Assembly (NCBI GenBank): GCA_016169945.1
Contig: JADLSH010000198.1
Coordinates: 806,001 to 870,000, forward strand
Source: Trachythela sp. YZ-2020
Taxonomy: Eukaryota > Cnidaria > Anthozoa > Malacalcyonacea > Clavulariidae
Reading direction: 5' to 3'
DNA length: 64,000 nucleotides
Numbering within the stretch: position 1 is the first letter of the stretch; each line of letters opens with the position of its first letter. A program made the position numbers and the translations under genes. Below are positions 10,976-22,088 of this stretch, one piece after another. The notes beneath the pieces were generated by a model. That model searched no databases. It had not been told where the DNA came from and was given only the letters and a program-made list of their open reading frames with translations.

Positions 10976-11476
10976 TTAAATGTCATCTTGGGAATATTCA
11001 CTGTCCGAGTCATTTTCGTCGCTACTTTCATCATCCCTTATCCACCTTGTTGGTCTTCTATCCTCATCGTCTATATTGAAACATAGTCTTTTCCTTTTGG
11101 TGGATGGTATATTACTGCGTGCATGTTTTCGTCTCTTATTTCCTCGGCCTGATTGTCGTAGTAGCGTCTTTGCTCCCTGTTCAGCAAAGTCTTTGACAAC
11201 TTCCCGTCCACGAGACTTTATTGATTTTGATACATTTTTCCCATTGAGTACATCTTGACCAACTTCCGTTGCTGCTTGTAGCGCTCTCTTTCCTGCTACT
11301 TGTGCGCCTTGTTTGAATAAAGGTATTGCAAATCTAGCAAGGCTTCCGAAAATACCCCCGATCCCATATCCCCTCTGCATTCTTGCTCCTTGAAATCCTT
11401 CAACACTACCACCACGTTGATTTCTTGTGTAATGTTCAGTTAGTAGCTTTACGTCGGGGATAAGTACACCCCTCAT
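10976..11476 (-). CDS. polinton/adintovirus-type basic core protein (PX-like)
   Basis: A 166-residue ORF. Residues about 36-100 contain GIGGIFGSLARFAIPLFKQG, then VAGKRALQAATEVGQDVLNG and a KSRGRE stretch. Gly-rich start, a short hydrophobic amphipathic segment, and repeated ALxxGxxVxxDVxxGKN logic are typical of the small basic virion core proteins (adenovirus X/VI-like) coded by polintons, adintoviruses and their relatives in aquatic animals. The middle is Lys/Arg-rich (RGNKRRKHAR, TKRKRL: nuclear-localisation-like) and the C-terminus is very acidic (DDESSDENDSDSE). It is intact. A 51-bp gap separates it from the next minus-strand ORF upstream, a compact viral-style layout. No capsid, ATPase, integrase or polymerase gene is present nearby, so this is an isolated remnant or a co-opted gene. 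Family assignment is by recognition of the motif only. Confidence 0.5.
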   Translation of the reverse strand: MRGVLIPDVKLLTEHYTRNQRGGSVEGFQGARMQRGYGIGGIFGSLARFAIPLFKQGAQVAGKRALQAATEVGQDVLNGKNVSKSIKSRGREVVKDFAEQGAKTLLRQSGRGNKRRKHARSNIPSTKRKRLCFNIDDEDRRPTRWIRDDESSDENDSDSEYSQDDI

Positions 11477-11527
11477 ATTTTTATGTGTCTTGGTCGGCTT
11501 CCAATGTTCAACTGATGGGAGAATACT

Positions 11528-12151
11528 TTACTTGTGTATTTTATTTGAATCATAAAAGTGACTTCTATTTGTACGGACATCTAATATTTCATCACAATAA
11601 CAATGTGAACAACACGCAATCGTATGTGTGAAATCATCTTTGTAAAGTGTACAATCACAAATCATACAGTGACATCCGGTAAAACTCGAATAAAAATCCG
11701 TCCATGTACAGATAGGGCATGTACCCAATTGACATATCTGTAAACAATTTTCACAATTGTTACATTTTATATCTCCAGACGAATCCTCAGTATCTTCATC
11801 TTGCCGTGACTCCATCCGTGCTAGCATTGCGAGGACCCGCCCGTTGGTGATAAGACTTTTATCAATTTCCAATGCCGCAAGACCTTTGAGAAATATACTC
11901 AATCCATAAGGCTCTGGAATATATAGATGAAAAGGCCTCGTGCAATATTTTAGAATGTTTACAATGTCAGTTCCACGTATATCCTGTCCTCTGTAGACGA
12001 TTTCTCCTTTTGTATTCCACGTCAAAATGTCCGTAGATGTGAGAATGGAGTGAAGGATTTCTTCAGCGCCATAACTATTTTCATTGTCAAGATATTCAAG
12101 AATGTCTTGAAGTCGCCACTGCTCAGGAGATAGTATTTTGGTGCTATCCAT
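11528..12151 (-). CDS. Cys-rich unknown protein next to the PX-like gene
   Basis: I place the start at the ATG read from 12151 (MDSTKILSPEQW); an upstream in-frame Met at 12331 would add a hydrophobic, poorly convincing 60 residues. The N-terminal ~130 residues look globular with a helix-rich LQDILEYLDNE segment. The C-terminal ~70 residues hold many Cys and several His in CxxC pairs (CNNCENC, CPIC, CMICDC, CCSHC), consistent with two or three zinc sites of RING or treble-clef type; I cannot assign a specific family. It lies on the same strand as the PX-like gene, 51 bp upstream of it, so they are probably co-inherited from one mobile element. No frameshift is seen. Confidence 0.5.
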   Translation of the reverse strand: MDSTKILSPEQWRLQDILEYLDNENSYGAEEILHSILTSTDILTWNTKGEIVYRGQDIRGTDIVNILKYCTRPFHLYIPEPYGLSIFLKGLAALEIDKSLITNGRVLAMLARMESRQDEDTEDSSGDIKCNNCENCLQICQLGTCPICTWTDFYSSFTGCHCMICDCTLYKDDFTHTIACCSHCYCDEILDVRTNRSHFYDSNKIHK

Positions 12152-12184
12152 GGTTGGAATGATGGATACAAGCCTGAAAATAAG

Positions 12185-12266
12185 CGGCCGGTCACGGACA
12201 TTGTCCGGTACGAAAAGGGGTACTGTCCGGCACAACTGCTTTTTTGTCGGACAGTTTGTCCGGCAG
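12185..12266. promoter_or_regulatory. cluster of GTCCGG motifs upstream of the Cys-rich gene
   Basis: GTCCGG occurs at about 12203, 12227 and 12260 with further GTCGGACA and CGGCCGGTCACGGACA variants in both orientations, all within 80 bp and just upstream of the start at 12151. The spacing of about 24-33 bp and the location suggest binding sites for a dimeric regulator or a subterminal repeat of the host element. No known operator is matched. Confidence 0.35.
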
Positions 12267-12554
12267 CATATCAATACAAATAGAAATAAAACTGTTCGCT
12301 GCTGCATTAAAAAAGTACCTAACGAACCCAATATCTTCGCTTGTATCTCTTTTATTTCAATTTATTTTAATTCTCCCTTGTAAATATGTATTTGAACATT
12401 TTGAAGCAGAATATGGCACTAATTTTTCGCATATTTTGACAATAATAACTGCCCGCCATTTTGTGCTCCCGCATTAGTTGCGTACGCTATCTATTGTACT
12501 TCATATAGATTTGAATTAAATGCATACTAACCACATGGAATTTTTTAAAGAAAA

Positions 12555-15026
12555 ATGGCGTCTCGCATCACTGACTTTTTTACGAGAACAAATGCAAATT
12601 CACCAAATTCTAGAACATCTAATAGTTCTACCACCATACGTCCGGATGTAAATGACCGGGAAATTCCAAATCCGGATTCAAGTACGAAGAAACGTGTCTT
12701 GAAACTAGCGACTGTTAAGAAGTGGATTAACGAAGATCTAGCCAAAGATAATGGCAGTATTTGGCTGCATTACGAAGCTAACAAGCAGGAACATGTTGAT
12801 AATCTATACTGCATAATTTGTCAAAAGTATAAGGAGCAAATATGCACCATGAAAGATTTTTCATATGCCTGGATAAATGGGTCAAAAAACTTGAAGTTAT
12901 CGAATGCAAAAGATCATGCAAATTCGAAGTGTCACCTTCGTGCATTCCGATTATACGCGAACGAGGTTAGGACTGGCACTGGAGAATCATTACAGTTGCC
13001 AGAGAAACTAATTCCCGGACCGGGACAACCAACTGTTGTCGAAGGATTTGTTCACATGTCAGATATAATGAAAGAACAGATAAAAAAGAAATTTGAGCTT
13101 GCCTATTTCGTGGCGAAAAAGGAACTTCCATTTACTATGTATGAAGATCTAGTTACATTAGAGAAACACCATGGTGTTGACATTGGCAATGCATATGTAA
13201 ATCGCATTGAATGTGCTGAGTTTATTGATTACCATGGAGAATACCTGTCAAAAACACTGACAAACGATCTGAAAGAAGCAAAGTTTTACAGTGTACTAAC
13301 AGATAGAACAACAGACTGCAGTGTTACAGAGAAGGAGCTTGTCTATGTACTGTATTTTAATCCAAAACAATCTGGGGAAAACATTGGAGTTAAACTGGCA
13401 TTTCTTTGTTTGAAAGATGTTAAGAAAGCTGATGCATCTGGTATTAAGTCTGTAATTGAATCAAGCTTTGCTTCTTTGGGTATCACTAATAATGAACTTT
13501 ATTCCAAACTCGTTGGGTTTGGCGCAGATGGAGCTTCGGTGAACAGTGGTGACAAAAACGGTGTAAAAGCCTTGCTAGGGGAAAAGTCGCCATGGTTAAT
13601 ATTCCAGTGGTGTGTGGCCCACAGATTAGAGCTGGCCTTGAAGGATGCACTCCAGCCAACATATTTCAAGCAAGTTGATCAGATGCTCACAAGGCTGCAT
13701 TCATTATATAGCAAGTCTCCTAAGAAGCTATATGAGCTTAAATCATTTCATGAACTATTGAAAAATACATTTGACTTTGTTGAAGGGTCATTAAAGCCAA
13801 AACGAGCAAATGGAACACGCTGGATTTCATTCAAGCTGGCGGCCTTAAGATTAGTCCTTGATAAGTTTGGCATTTATCTAATGCATTTGGAAAATCTGGC
13901 TGAAAAAGAAGGAAATGCTGAAATTGTTGGGTACTTGAGAAGGTGGAAAACCAGTCAAATGCTGCTGCATATAGCATTTTTTATTGATTTGTTAACCCCT
14001 GCTGCAGAGTTATCAAAGATTTACCAGGAAGAAGATATAGATATTGTGAGTGCTACCAGTGCTTTGAACAGAACCAAGCACAAACTTCAACACTACAGCA
14101 ACCTGAGCTTACAAGATCTTCCTGCCACAAAGTATTTGCTGAGCAAAGTAGACAAACAAGGTGGTATTCACACATACCAAGGCATTGAATTCAGTTCTAT
14201 CCAGTTCGAAAGAGAGTTGGAATTGCTAAAAGCAAAGAAAAACAGAATAGCTGAAGCTGTGTGTGCTTGTATTTCTACTCGATTGGATGATTCTGGGAGT
14301 CCTATCTTACAGGACATTGCTGCTGTGCTAAATATTGAATCATGGATGCCAAAAGCTTCCCTGCCTCAGGAAGATGATGGAAACGACTCAAACGAGGAAG
14401 AGGCAAATTCTTCTCCCAAGTTTGATGAAGGAACATTTGATGTTGAAATCATCAGATTGTTTGAGCATTTTCAACCTGTCTTGGATAATGCTGATGTCAA
14501 GTGCCCATGTACAGAAATTGTTGCTGAGTGGCATGACTTGTTTACTTATATCATCAATTACCTACAGCCAAACAAGCACAACTACAAGAAAACATGGAAG
14601 TTTGTATTTCTGTCATCCTATGCAAAATCAAAATGAAAGAACATCCTTACCTTAGTTGAATTGCTATTTTCTATCCCTGTGTCCAATGCAAAACTAGAAC
14701 GCATGTTTTCAAATATGCAGAGAGCAAAAGTGGATTCAAGATGTTCTTTAGGTGAGCAAAGGCTAACTCACCTGCTAAGAATCAAAGAAGAAGGCCCAGA
14801 ACTTGGTACCTTCGATGTTACCCCAGTAGTTGAACTATGGCTTAACAGCAAGGTTAGTTGACCTAACCAGAACAAAAGGAAGAAGTACAAGCAAAGAAAA
14901 CAGAAATCAAAGAAATATTATGACAATGATAATTACACCAATCTCTTTTCTTCAATTGATAATACTGATTGTAGTAGTAGCACAGAAGATGATGTGATTG
15001 ATGTATTTGTTGAAGACATGGACTGA
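12555..15026 (+). pseudogene. hAT-type transposase-like protein (TTF zinc finger, C-terminal dimerisation region), two in-frame UGA codons
   Basis: One frame runs from ATG 12555 to TGA 15024-15026 (823 codons) with TGA codons at 14634-14636 and 14859-14861. The N-terminus is PCNA-motif-like (ITDFFTR), followed by a TTF-type zinc finger (YCIICQKYKEQ, then HANSKCH). The RNase H-like core follows: FYSVLTDRTTDCSV with a candidate catalytic Asp, GFGADGASVNSG with the second, and FQWCVAHRLELALK with the CxxH motif of hAT and ZMYM/ZNF862-like proteins. After the first UGA come FSIPVSNAKLERMFS, the hAT signature with the candidate Glu. After the second UGA comes a basic tail (QNKRKKYKQRKQKSKKY) then an acidic end. 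The frame is otherwise intact over 2.4 kb, so inactivation is recent, or the UGAs are base-call errors or are read through. In relatives the first position is usually Trp. I did not find TIRs or an 8-bp duplication. Confidence 0.85.
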
Positions 15027-15955
15027 GACTCTTTGAGCACTAGTATAGTGCATGGAGACTTGTGGTATATATAATATATGGATATTCAACATGTGCCATG
15101 GCCCATTACAAGGCCCATTACATTATCAGTGACACATGACATTATGTATTATAATATTAATTAATATATACATTCATCTACGAGGTATTAATGTATTATA
15201 CATTTATGCTCTAATTTGATTTTTGATTAGCATAGTCACAGTAATATATACTTTAAACAAATGAAGGGTCGTCATGTAATAATATATCAAAATTACAGTG
15301 ATCGTATATTAATATTATAATATATATCATTGTAATTTTTATGTCAGCCACAAAATGTCCAGTGTCAGGCACCAACCAGTTAGTGCGTCAGGCACTCTTG
15401 GATATTTATTTTCAGGCTTGTTTATATACATTGACCAAAAATATAAATGTCAATGCAGCTATCGCCTTTTGAAAGTTCTATTGGGATTACCAAAGCCAAA
15501 AATCACCTTTGAATGCATGCGTAATATTTCGAACTACAAAAACACTCGCGCCATTGACATTGTTGTTCTACAGGCCGTATCACGGACAGCACGCGCAAAA
15601 CAATGGCGTTTCCAGTCCCTGTCTTCTGGGTAGTCTATGGCACAACCAAATGGATATCTCTTCATCTACCATTCAATGTGGAAGAATATTCACTAATCGA
15701 GAAACATTGTTTGCTGGAAGCAATGCCAGTCAGTTAGGCAAATTAGTGGTATATTTCCAGCCAGTCATTTACAGCATAGGGTCACATGGCAGGACTGTTT
15801 GGGTGTACGTGGTGGTAAAATCATATTACAAAATGGTACATCTCCATGGCGGTGATCATTGGGGTCGAATAACTACATGATATCAATTTGAGAATATGTT
15901 AAACAAATATTCAAGGAATACTAACTCTATTAAATAGCAACAGTTGATCCAAAAT
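15027..15955. other. no gene recognised
   Basis: AT-rich 3' flank of the hAT gene, including palindromic TATTAATATATA-type stretches near 15150-15330. Short ORFs at 15355-15880 have no motif. I found no hAT terminus here. Confidence 0.45.
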
Positions 15956-16751
15956 CAGGGTGTCCCAAAAAAATGTCCCCCATCATGCTTTGTGGTATTA
16001 CTTCGTTAATGTTAACCAAAGATTCAAATTTTCGCACTGGATTAAAAAACAAACATATCATGCCAATCAATTAATTTTTTGACTGATCAAAATAACTAAT
16101 CATTGGCCTTCTAGAACCAGTTAAGGTGGCAACTCCAATATTGCGACTTGTCCAAATTATGGAAATTAGCCTCAATATGTTTCGAGACTTTTAAAAAGGA
16201 TTTTCAAATCAAATGGTTCGCTACCTGCTCTAACACTCATGATTTGTTGTCGTGAGCATAGACATTTCGTTTACTGTGAAAATTATTAACAATGAGACAG
16301 GAGCCTGAGCAGGGAAAGGAAAATGCATTGAATTTGCTGTTTTGGGACAAAATTGACGGAAAAAAGCACATTTTTGGCATTTCCTCCACCTTACCAAGAC
16401 TTGTGCCTCCTATTTACTAATATTTACATGAAACGAAATATTGATTAATATAGGGAACCACCATTATTCAATTTTAGAGAATGATAAGTAGTTTTTCTCT
16501 TAAACTTCTTGTGAAAGTATTGAAGTACTTTTGACCCAATTTCCATAACTTGGACGGGTTGCAAAATTGGTGTCGCCACCTTAAGTAACTCCAGAACGCA
16601 AACCATTGGCTATTTTGATCAGTCAAATAGCAATGTAATGGCATGATATGACAGTTATTCCATCCAATATAAGAGCCTGAAACCTCCCTTCAAGCTAACA
16701 TAGTAATACTACAAAATATAGTGGGGGACATATTTTTTTTGGGACACCCTG
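15956..16751. mobile_element. 796-bp MITE with ~215-bp inverted arms
   Basis: The left end is CAGGGTGTCCCAAAAAAATG and the right end its complement ending GGGACACCCTG. Inverted similarity continues inward for about 215-230 bp (CAATAATTGG-type, GTTAAGGTGGCAACTCC, TTGTCCAAATTATGG matched by the complement at 16523-16570). The centre (16171-16522) is unique and non-coding. CAGGGTGTCCC ends are common for Tc1/mariner-like MITEs, but a TA duplication is not clear at the left junction. Confidence 0.85.
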
Positions 16752-18359
16752 TATAAACCCTATTTGTGGTTTTGTATTTTTTGATAACCTAAATTCATCA
16801 ACGCTACCTCTACCTGGTTTCTCATGGACATAGTCATAGTCCTTAAGTACAAGATTGAATCAAAATATTAGAGTCACTTAAATTGGCAAGTAAAGAATTA
16901 TAATATAAACCAATAATATCAATCAAAATCGACTTGTATGGCTCTTTCATTTTGATGTCACATAATGACATAAATAAATCACAGAATTAATATAATTTAA
17001 ATCATGTTACCTTTATAAGAACACAACTAGACTGTATGCCATTTCCAATCAACGTAGTCGTATGAGGGCCTATGAGTATTTTAAATTGCATTCGGCAAAC
17101 ATTTCTTCTGAAATATATCAACACCCCTATAAGCCATTTACAGCTGGTGAAGCTAACGGTATTCAAGCTGTACGTACCACGATAGCTCTGGAACTAACAC
17201 AAAACGTTGTTTCCAAAAACAACGAACACTTGTTCTTCGAAAACCGAAGCTACACTCCGTTAAACAGTGCGAAAATTCGCCATTATAAATTGTTTCAAAA
17301 TATTCCAGAGTTGTGATTACAACGAAAGCCAGTCGAAGAATGAACAAAGCATGGCGAGAAATCGAGGAATGTAATAAGCCGCGTTGCATGCCGGTATGGG
17401 CCTCACACCTCCTCTGATGCCTACTTGTCTCATATAACTAGAGGGCTCTCAAAAACTGCATACCTCCGCCAGAAAAATACGTCAAGTATTCATGCATAAA
17501 TTATACGTGCACACTTGTCATTAACGGAAGTCTATTATTTCTTGTTCAGGGTCAAGTCTTGCTAAATGTGTGTGGTGATGTAGTTGAAGTGAATTTCAAG
17601 AAAGAACATTGATTCCAAGAACTATACATTCTGTACCTGTACCGTCGATAAGGTGCTATTGTGTAAAACAAGATGGCATCGAAATCCTCCAAGAGTGATT
17701 CGAGTGAAATGGGACGTTGTGAAATGGTACATATGATGGGGGAAAGAGACCGAATAGTTGGGAGTCGCTGATTTTCGCCAGTCACCTTATTTATTCGCTT
17801 GAGCGCTGTGGCACTCTTTATATTTTTAGAGTTCTTAATGCAGCGTAAATTTTAGGGCGGCCTTTATTCGAGGGCGGCGCTCTTTAAAATTTATTTGATA
17901 TGTATCTGCCTTCGCAACGGAATTGCGCATTAAACGACAGAGCATAGAACTTAAAACAATGTTGTAGTACAGGATAATAAATGTTTGAGACTAATTAAAG
18001 ATTGAGATGTACCAGGGCCTTTTTATATATGCTGGGGGCGAACCCCAGCCCTCAGGCCCCCTTTGTCCCCCCCCCCTCCCCACACGAATGAACTTGCCCA
18101 ACAGGAAAAGTCCCTTCTTAAATAAGCAATTATAAATAAACTTACGAAAATAACAAATAACATCGGTGTGGTCCAGAGGGAACCAAAGGGGGCAATTTGT
18201 CCTAGCTAAAGATGACCCCCAACTAGAAATAAAGTGAAATATGCATAGACTATTATTTTCAATTAGTCTCCCAGAATACAGGTATTTGCCATTCCCGAGA
18301 TCCTAAATTTCAAAAGTGCTGAAAGTGAATTGAGAATATTGTTAAATATGGTATACACA
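16752..18359. other. no gene recognised
   Basis: AT-rich. Short open frames at 17062-17389 and 17552-17785 lack family motifs, splice context and start context. Confidence 0.45.
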
Positions 18360-18434
18360 CATACACGCATACCTACATACATACATACATACATACATAC
18401 ATACATACATACATACATACATACATACATACAC
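18360..18434. repeat. (CATA)n microsatellite
   Basis: About 16-17 uninterrupted tetranucleotide units. ORFs over it (poly-IHTY or poly-MYVC) are artefacts. Confidence 0.95.
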
Positions 18435-20316
18435 ACCGCCCCCCGCCGCCATTTACGCCCTTGTCCGTGGTGTAATTTAGAGATCCCTCTTAAATCATTC
18501 TCAGTGGCCCACCCCTTCATACTCAACTTTTTCCCAGTGACCCACCGTTAAATAATGATATTTTTCAGATGAATCCCCCCCACCTGATCTCTTTTAAAAA
18601 TTCCTAAATACATGTAACCTGAAAAACTCGTTTTTGTGACCAAAAACTTTTATGATCGTTGGTTGAATTTTAATACCTTAAATATATTTTCAAGTTATAC
18701 CCAGCAACAGATAGAACAAGCTGTGACTATGTTGTAAATATCTTGCTCAAGCTGGTTCAGAATCTATTTGAACAGCAGTTGGAAGATTGAACCTAGTGTT
18801 AAATTTGGCGCCCCTAAAAGTTAGTTCGATACGGAACTATGAAAACAGTTTCAGTAATTTGTTTTCATCCCGTCTCTGTCATTGTTTAAAACGGTAGTTT
18901 TTGCAGTCGCAGCTAAAACTGTTAAGTTATAGAAGCTCTTTCTTCGCCAGGTAGATTGTCGTAACAACGGGAACCATATAAAAAATATGTTGTTGTGCCG
19001 CAATAGTATCGCGCGGTATTGTTTGAGAATTTTAATTTAAAAATTTTAATTTTAGAATTAAATACTAATCCCTTCTTGGTGATTTTGGCGCCCCGCCTGC
19101 ATTTCGGCGCCCCTCTTGAAACCATCGTTGGTGGGGCCATGGCCCCAGCCACCACGCCACTGGTGTGGTCCACTGCAAGCCCCCTCCCCCCCCTCCTCCA
19201 ATGAACGGTCCCAAAAGCCTTTCCATCAAAATTTTACAAATTTCAAATTTCTCGATCTTCAGCTAGGCGATTAAGGGCCTGTTTATATACGTTTAAATTG
19301 AATTAACACGTCAACTATTAATTGACACACGTTTTTACTTTTCAGCTTCTATTTAAGAGGAGATTTTTTTAAAAATTGAGTATTTTTTCAAAAAAGCGCT
19401 CAATACTTAGTAACCAGGCTTTAGCTGAGAGTCATAACTCCGGGGTCGAATGCCCTGTTTTAAAGCGAACTGCAGAGTCAGGAATTTTAAATTTGCAAAG
19501 GCGGGAAAACAGAAATAACGCAAAAAATACCGAAGAAACAAGAGTTTTGCAGTAAAAAGGTTAGTAGCTAGCATTGTTTTTTATTCAAAATTATTTTTTC
19601 CCTTATATAATTAAAATTTCATGGTAAAAGTATACATTTTTGTCAATTTATATTATATATACGACTTATTTAATAGCGTTAACGTACGTTGTACGCCGCG
19701 TAAAAAGCTTAAAAAAACGTTTTAATACATAATATTATTTCAAAATACGCATTATAATATTTTTTTTATACTAGAGAAAGGCGGTAAAGTAAACAGCGAC
19801 AGATACAAGTAAAAACTAACTTCATAACACAACATTTTGACAATGAAAAAGACTCCGCAAAGTCAAAGCTAAACAATAACATAATTATAATAAAAGTTCA
19901 TTTAAAACCTTTTTTGCAACAGTGTCTGACATAGCATATTAAAATGATATTCATAGGACATAGACATAGACAAAAGTCAAGAAAAGAGTGAAATGGATAG
20001 CAAACTTCTGTCAACTTCAACAAAGCCAAAGGTAATAGCTATACAAATTTTGAAATAAAGTTGCCTCGAGTCTGGTCTAGCGTTGTTATACAAGCAACTA
20101 CAAATTTTAACATTCCTAAGACCAGGTAAACTTCCCTCGCCTAAATTCAGTAAAAACTGCAGTCTATTTGTTTGTATACATATACGCAAGTCTATATATA
20201 CTCAACACCATATATATTTTTAAGGAATGCCAAAAAATAATGACAGATATTTGTCAGTATAAATCAGTATACGTCAGAAGTACATTTCCATATTTCCATT
20301 TATTTTTATACAACAG
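18435..20316. other. no complete gene; likely intron or flank of the downstream exon
   Basis: Contains GGCGCCCC-rich repeat debris near 19080-19200 and a long AT-rich tract. The terminal exon at 20317 needs upstream exons, but I could not identify any here. Confidence 0.4.
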
Positions 20317-20682
20317 AATCAAAGTTTGAAGGCGTTATATGGAAAAAATAAACCTTCACCCAAAAAGATTCAAGCAGCTAAAATGTTTGGGAAAAGCTAC
20401 ACAGATATAAAGTCTATTGCCAGGGTCCTGCGAGTTGAAATCCCCACTGCCGAAGTATATGTAATCGACGCTTATTGTGCTGGAGCTCCCATGATATCTT
20501 TCGAAAAACTTGCCAGTGAATTGAATATCAACCGCCCGATTATTGACAGGATTTCTCAGCTAATCGAGTCCGATTTACCGACCCTTCGACAAATTAAGGA
20601 CGCCCTACATCATGAGGTTTCGTACAACCAAATCAAAGTTGTTTTGGCAGGAATGATCCGAGACCAAGACGAACTTTAATAG
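20317..20682 (+). CDS. terminal exon, helicase-type helix-turn-helix protein (RecQ/HTH_40-like)
   Basis: A good acceptor (TTTTTATACAACAG) precedes a frame open to TAA at 20680-20682. The exon reads NQSLKALYGKNKPSPKKIQ, then AAKMFGKSYTDIKSIARVL and a long helical region with LASELNINRPIIDRIS and a YNQIKVVLAGMI end. The pattern 'helix, D-I-x-x-I-A, turn, helix' repeated twice resembles the helicase helix-turn-helix region found at the C-terminus of RecQ-like helicases. The helicase core itself is not in the window upstream, so this is either the last exon of a gene with distant exons or an orphan exon. There is no frameshift. Family call is moderate. Confidence 0.5.
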
Positions 20683-21426
20683 ACAAAACAGTTTTAATTT
20701 AAAATGCACAAGGATTGCTAGAACACGCTTCACTGAAATATTCAATTTTAAATCGTTTAGTTTCTTTTATATCTTTGTCTTTAAATCAATGAATGTTGAG
20801 AGCAGAATATATTTTCTTTAAATATACAAAATACTTGTTTTTTGTCTGTTACTCTGTTTGCTTGCTTCAAATTTGCTTCATGAATTCATAAAGATCTAAA
20901 ACTGCAGACACTTGAATCGAACATTGGTTTGTATTGAATAGGTTTTGGTGTTTTAGACCTCAAGTAAGTTTTAAAGAAACGAAAAACATTTGACAAAAAC
21001 CCTAGATGCAGTATTCGTATTCTGACACATTCTAAGTGAAAAATCGTTATAAAAATCCTACCTTCTTTGACCTTCTTTTTGTTTCGAAAATATCTCCATA
21101 ATACAACCAATTATTGTCGAAATAACTCCACATACTTTACTGTTTCTTGTTGGTGAACTGCGTTTTGGTTTCACATGTATTTAAAATCATAAAATGAATA
21201 AAATCCTTGCACGAAAAATGTGATTGCCTTTCTTGTCCTCGTGCTTTTTTTGCAAATGATCAATTCGATTGATTGCCTCGATAGCATGCTAGTAAATGCA
21301 TAACCCGTATGTAAAAGATATGCGCATGCTCATAACCAATATTTACCAAAATTACGAAAAAAGCAAAATATTGCGATTTCTAATTAAAATGCTAAAAAAA
21401 GGGCGAGTTGGCAGACCTGATTTAGA
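20683..21426. other. 3' flank of the HTH exon; no gene seen
   Basis: AT-rich, with no clear AATAAA close to the stop. The minus-strand ORF at 20886-21110 has no motif. Confidence 0.4.
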
Positions 21427-21668
21427 ACAATAAACCTTACCGTTTGTTCATTTTTACCCCATGGCCTCGTTTCCATGTTTTCCTGATTTAGCGTTGCAGG
21501 CGCACATTACGGTTATTTTCTTATCTTTATTGCACGAATTTGTTTGTCGTTGATCCCAAGCCCAATCACATTCTGAACCCCTTTGCGCACGAAACATGAG
21601 TATGAATGAACAGCACATCAAAACGAGGCCATTGGGTAAAAGTGAATAAACGGTAAGGTCTATTGTCT
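21427..21668. mobile_element. ~240-bp MITE
   Basis: Left arm ACAATAAACCTTACCGTTTG then TTTTTACCCCATGGCCTCGTTT; right arm AAAACGAGGCCATTGGGTAAAAGTG then AACGGTAAGGTCTATTGT. Arms of about 48 bp flank a unique, non-coding centre. No convincing target duplication is visible. Confidence 0.8.
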
Positions 21669-22088
21669 GTCACTCCAAAACATTTTTCTAGAATCTCAGT
21701 TGAAAAAACAACCAATGACAGTCATCAGTCGGGCCCGTACAGAACGATGCAAATATTTAAGCTTTACTTTAGTTTAGGGTTGGACCATTTGATTTTTGAC
21801 GGGGGGGTGGCGCGAATCCCAAAAAAATTATGGATGGTGTCTCGAATAGTTCGTCTGATTACTCGTCAGTTTGGGTTGCTGCATAATCGTAGTAATTTTA
21901 CTTTTTACCTATATAGCGTAATGTTTTGCGCAACATTACACAATTTCTTACGAAATTCATGATATTTTTGGTTCAACCCCCCAAATGTTTCCATCGATAA
22001 CACCCCCCTCCATCCTTTATTAATTTTTAAATTGGAAATCAACACAATGCGCTAAATAAATATCTACAACGTTGTCTTCAACATTCAG

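Noticed and set aside
12152..12331. N-terminal extension of the Cys-rich protein (hydrophobic 60 residues)
   Set aside because: It overlaps the GTCCGG motif cluster and looks non-coding; the ATG at 12151 gives a better start.
14634..14861. Selenocysteine at the two UGA codons of the hAT gene
   Set aside because: No SECIS-like hairpin is evident in the 3' flank, and hAT proteins are not selenoproteins; mutation or base-call error is simpler.
18263..18551. Poly-MYVC and poly-YIHT ORFs
   Set aside because: Translation of the CATA microsatellite.
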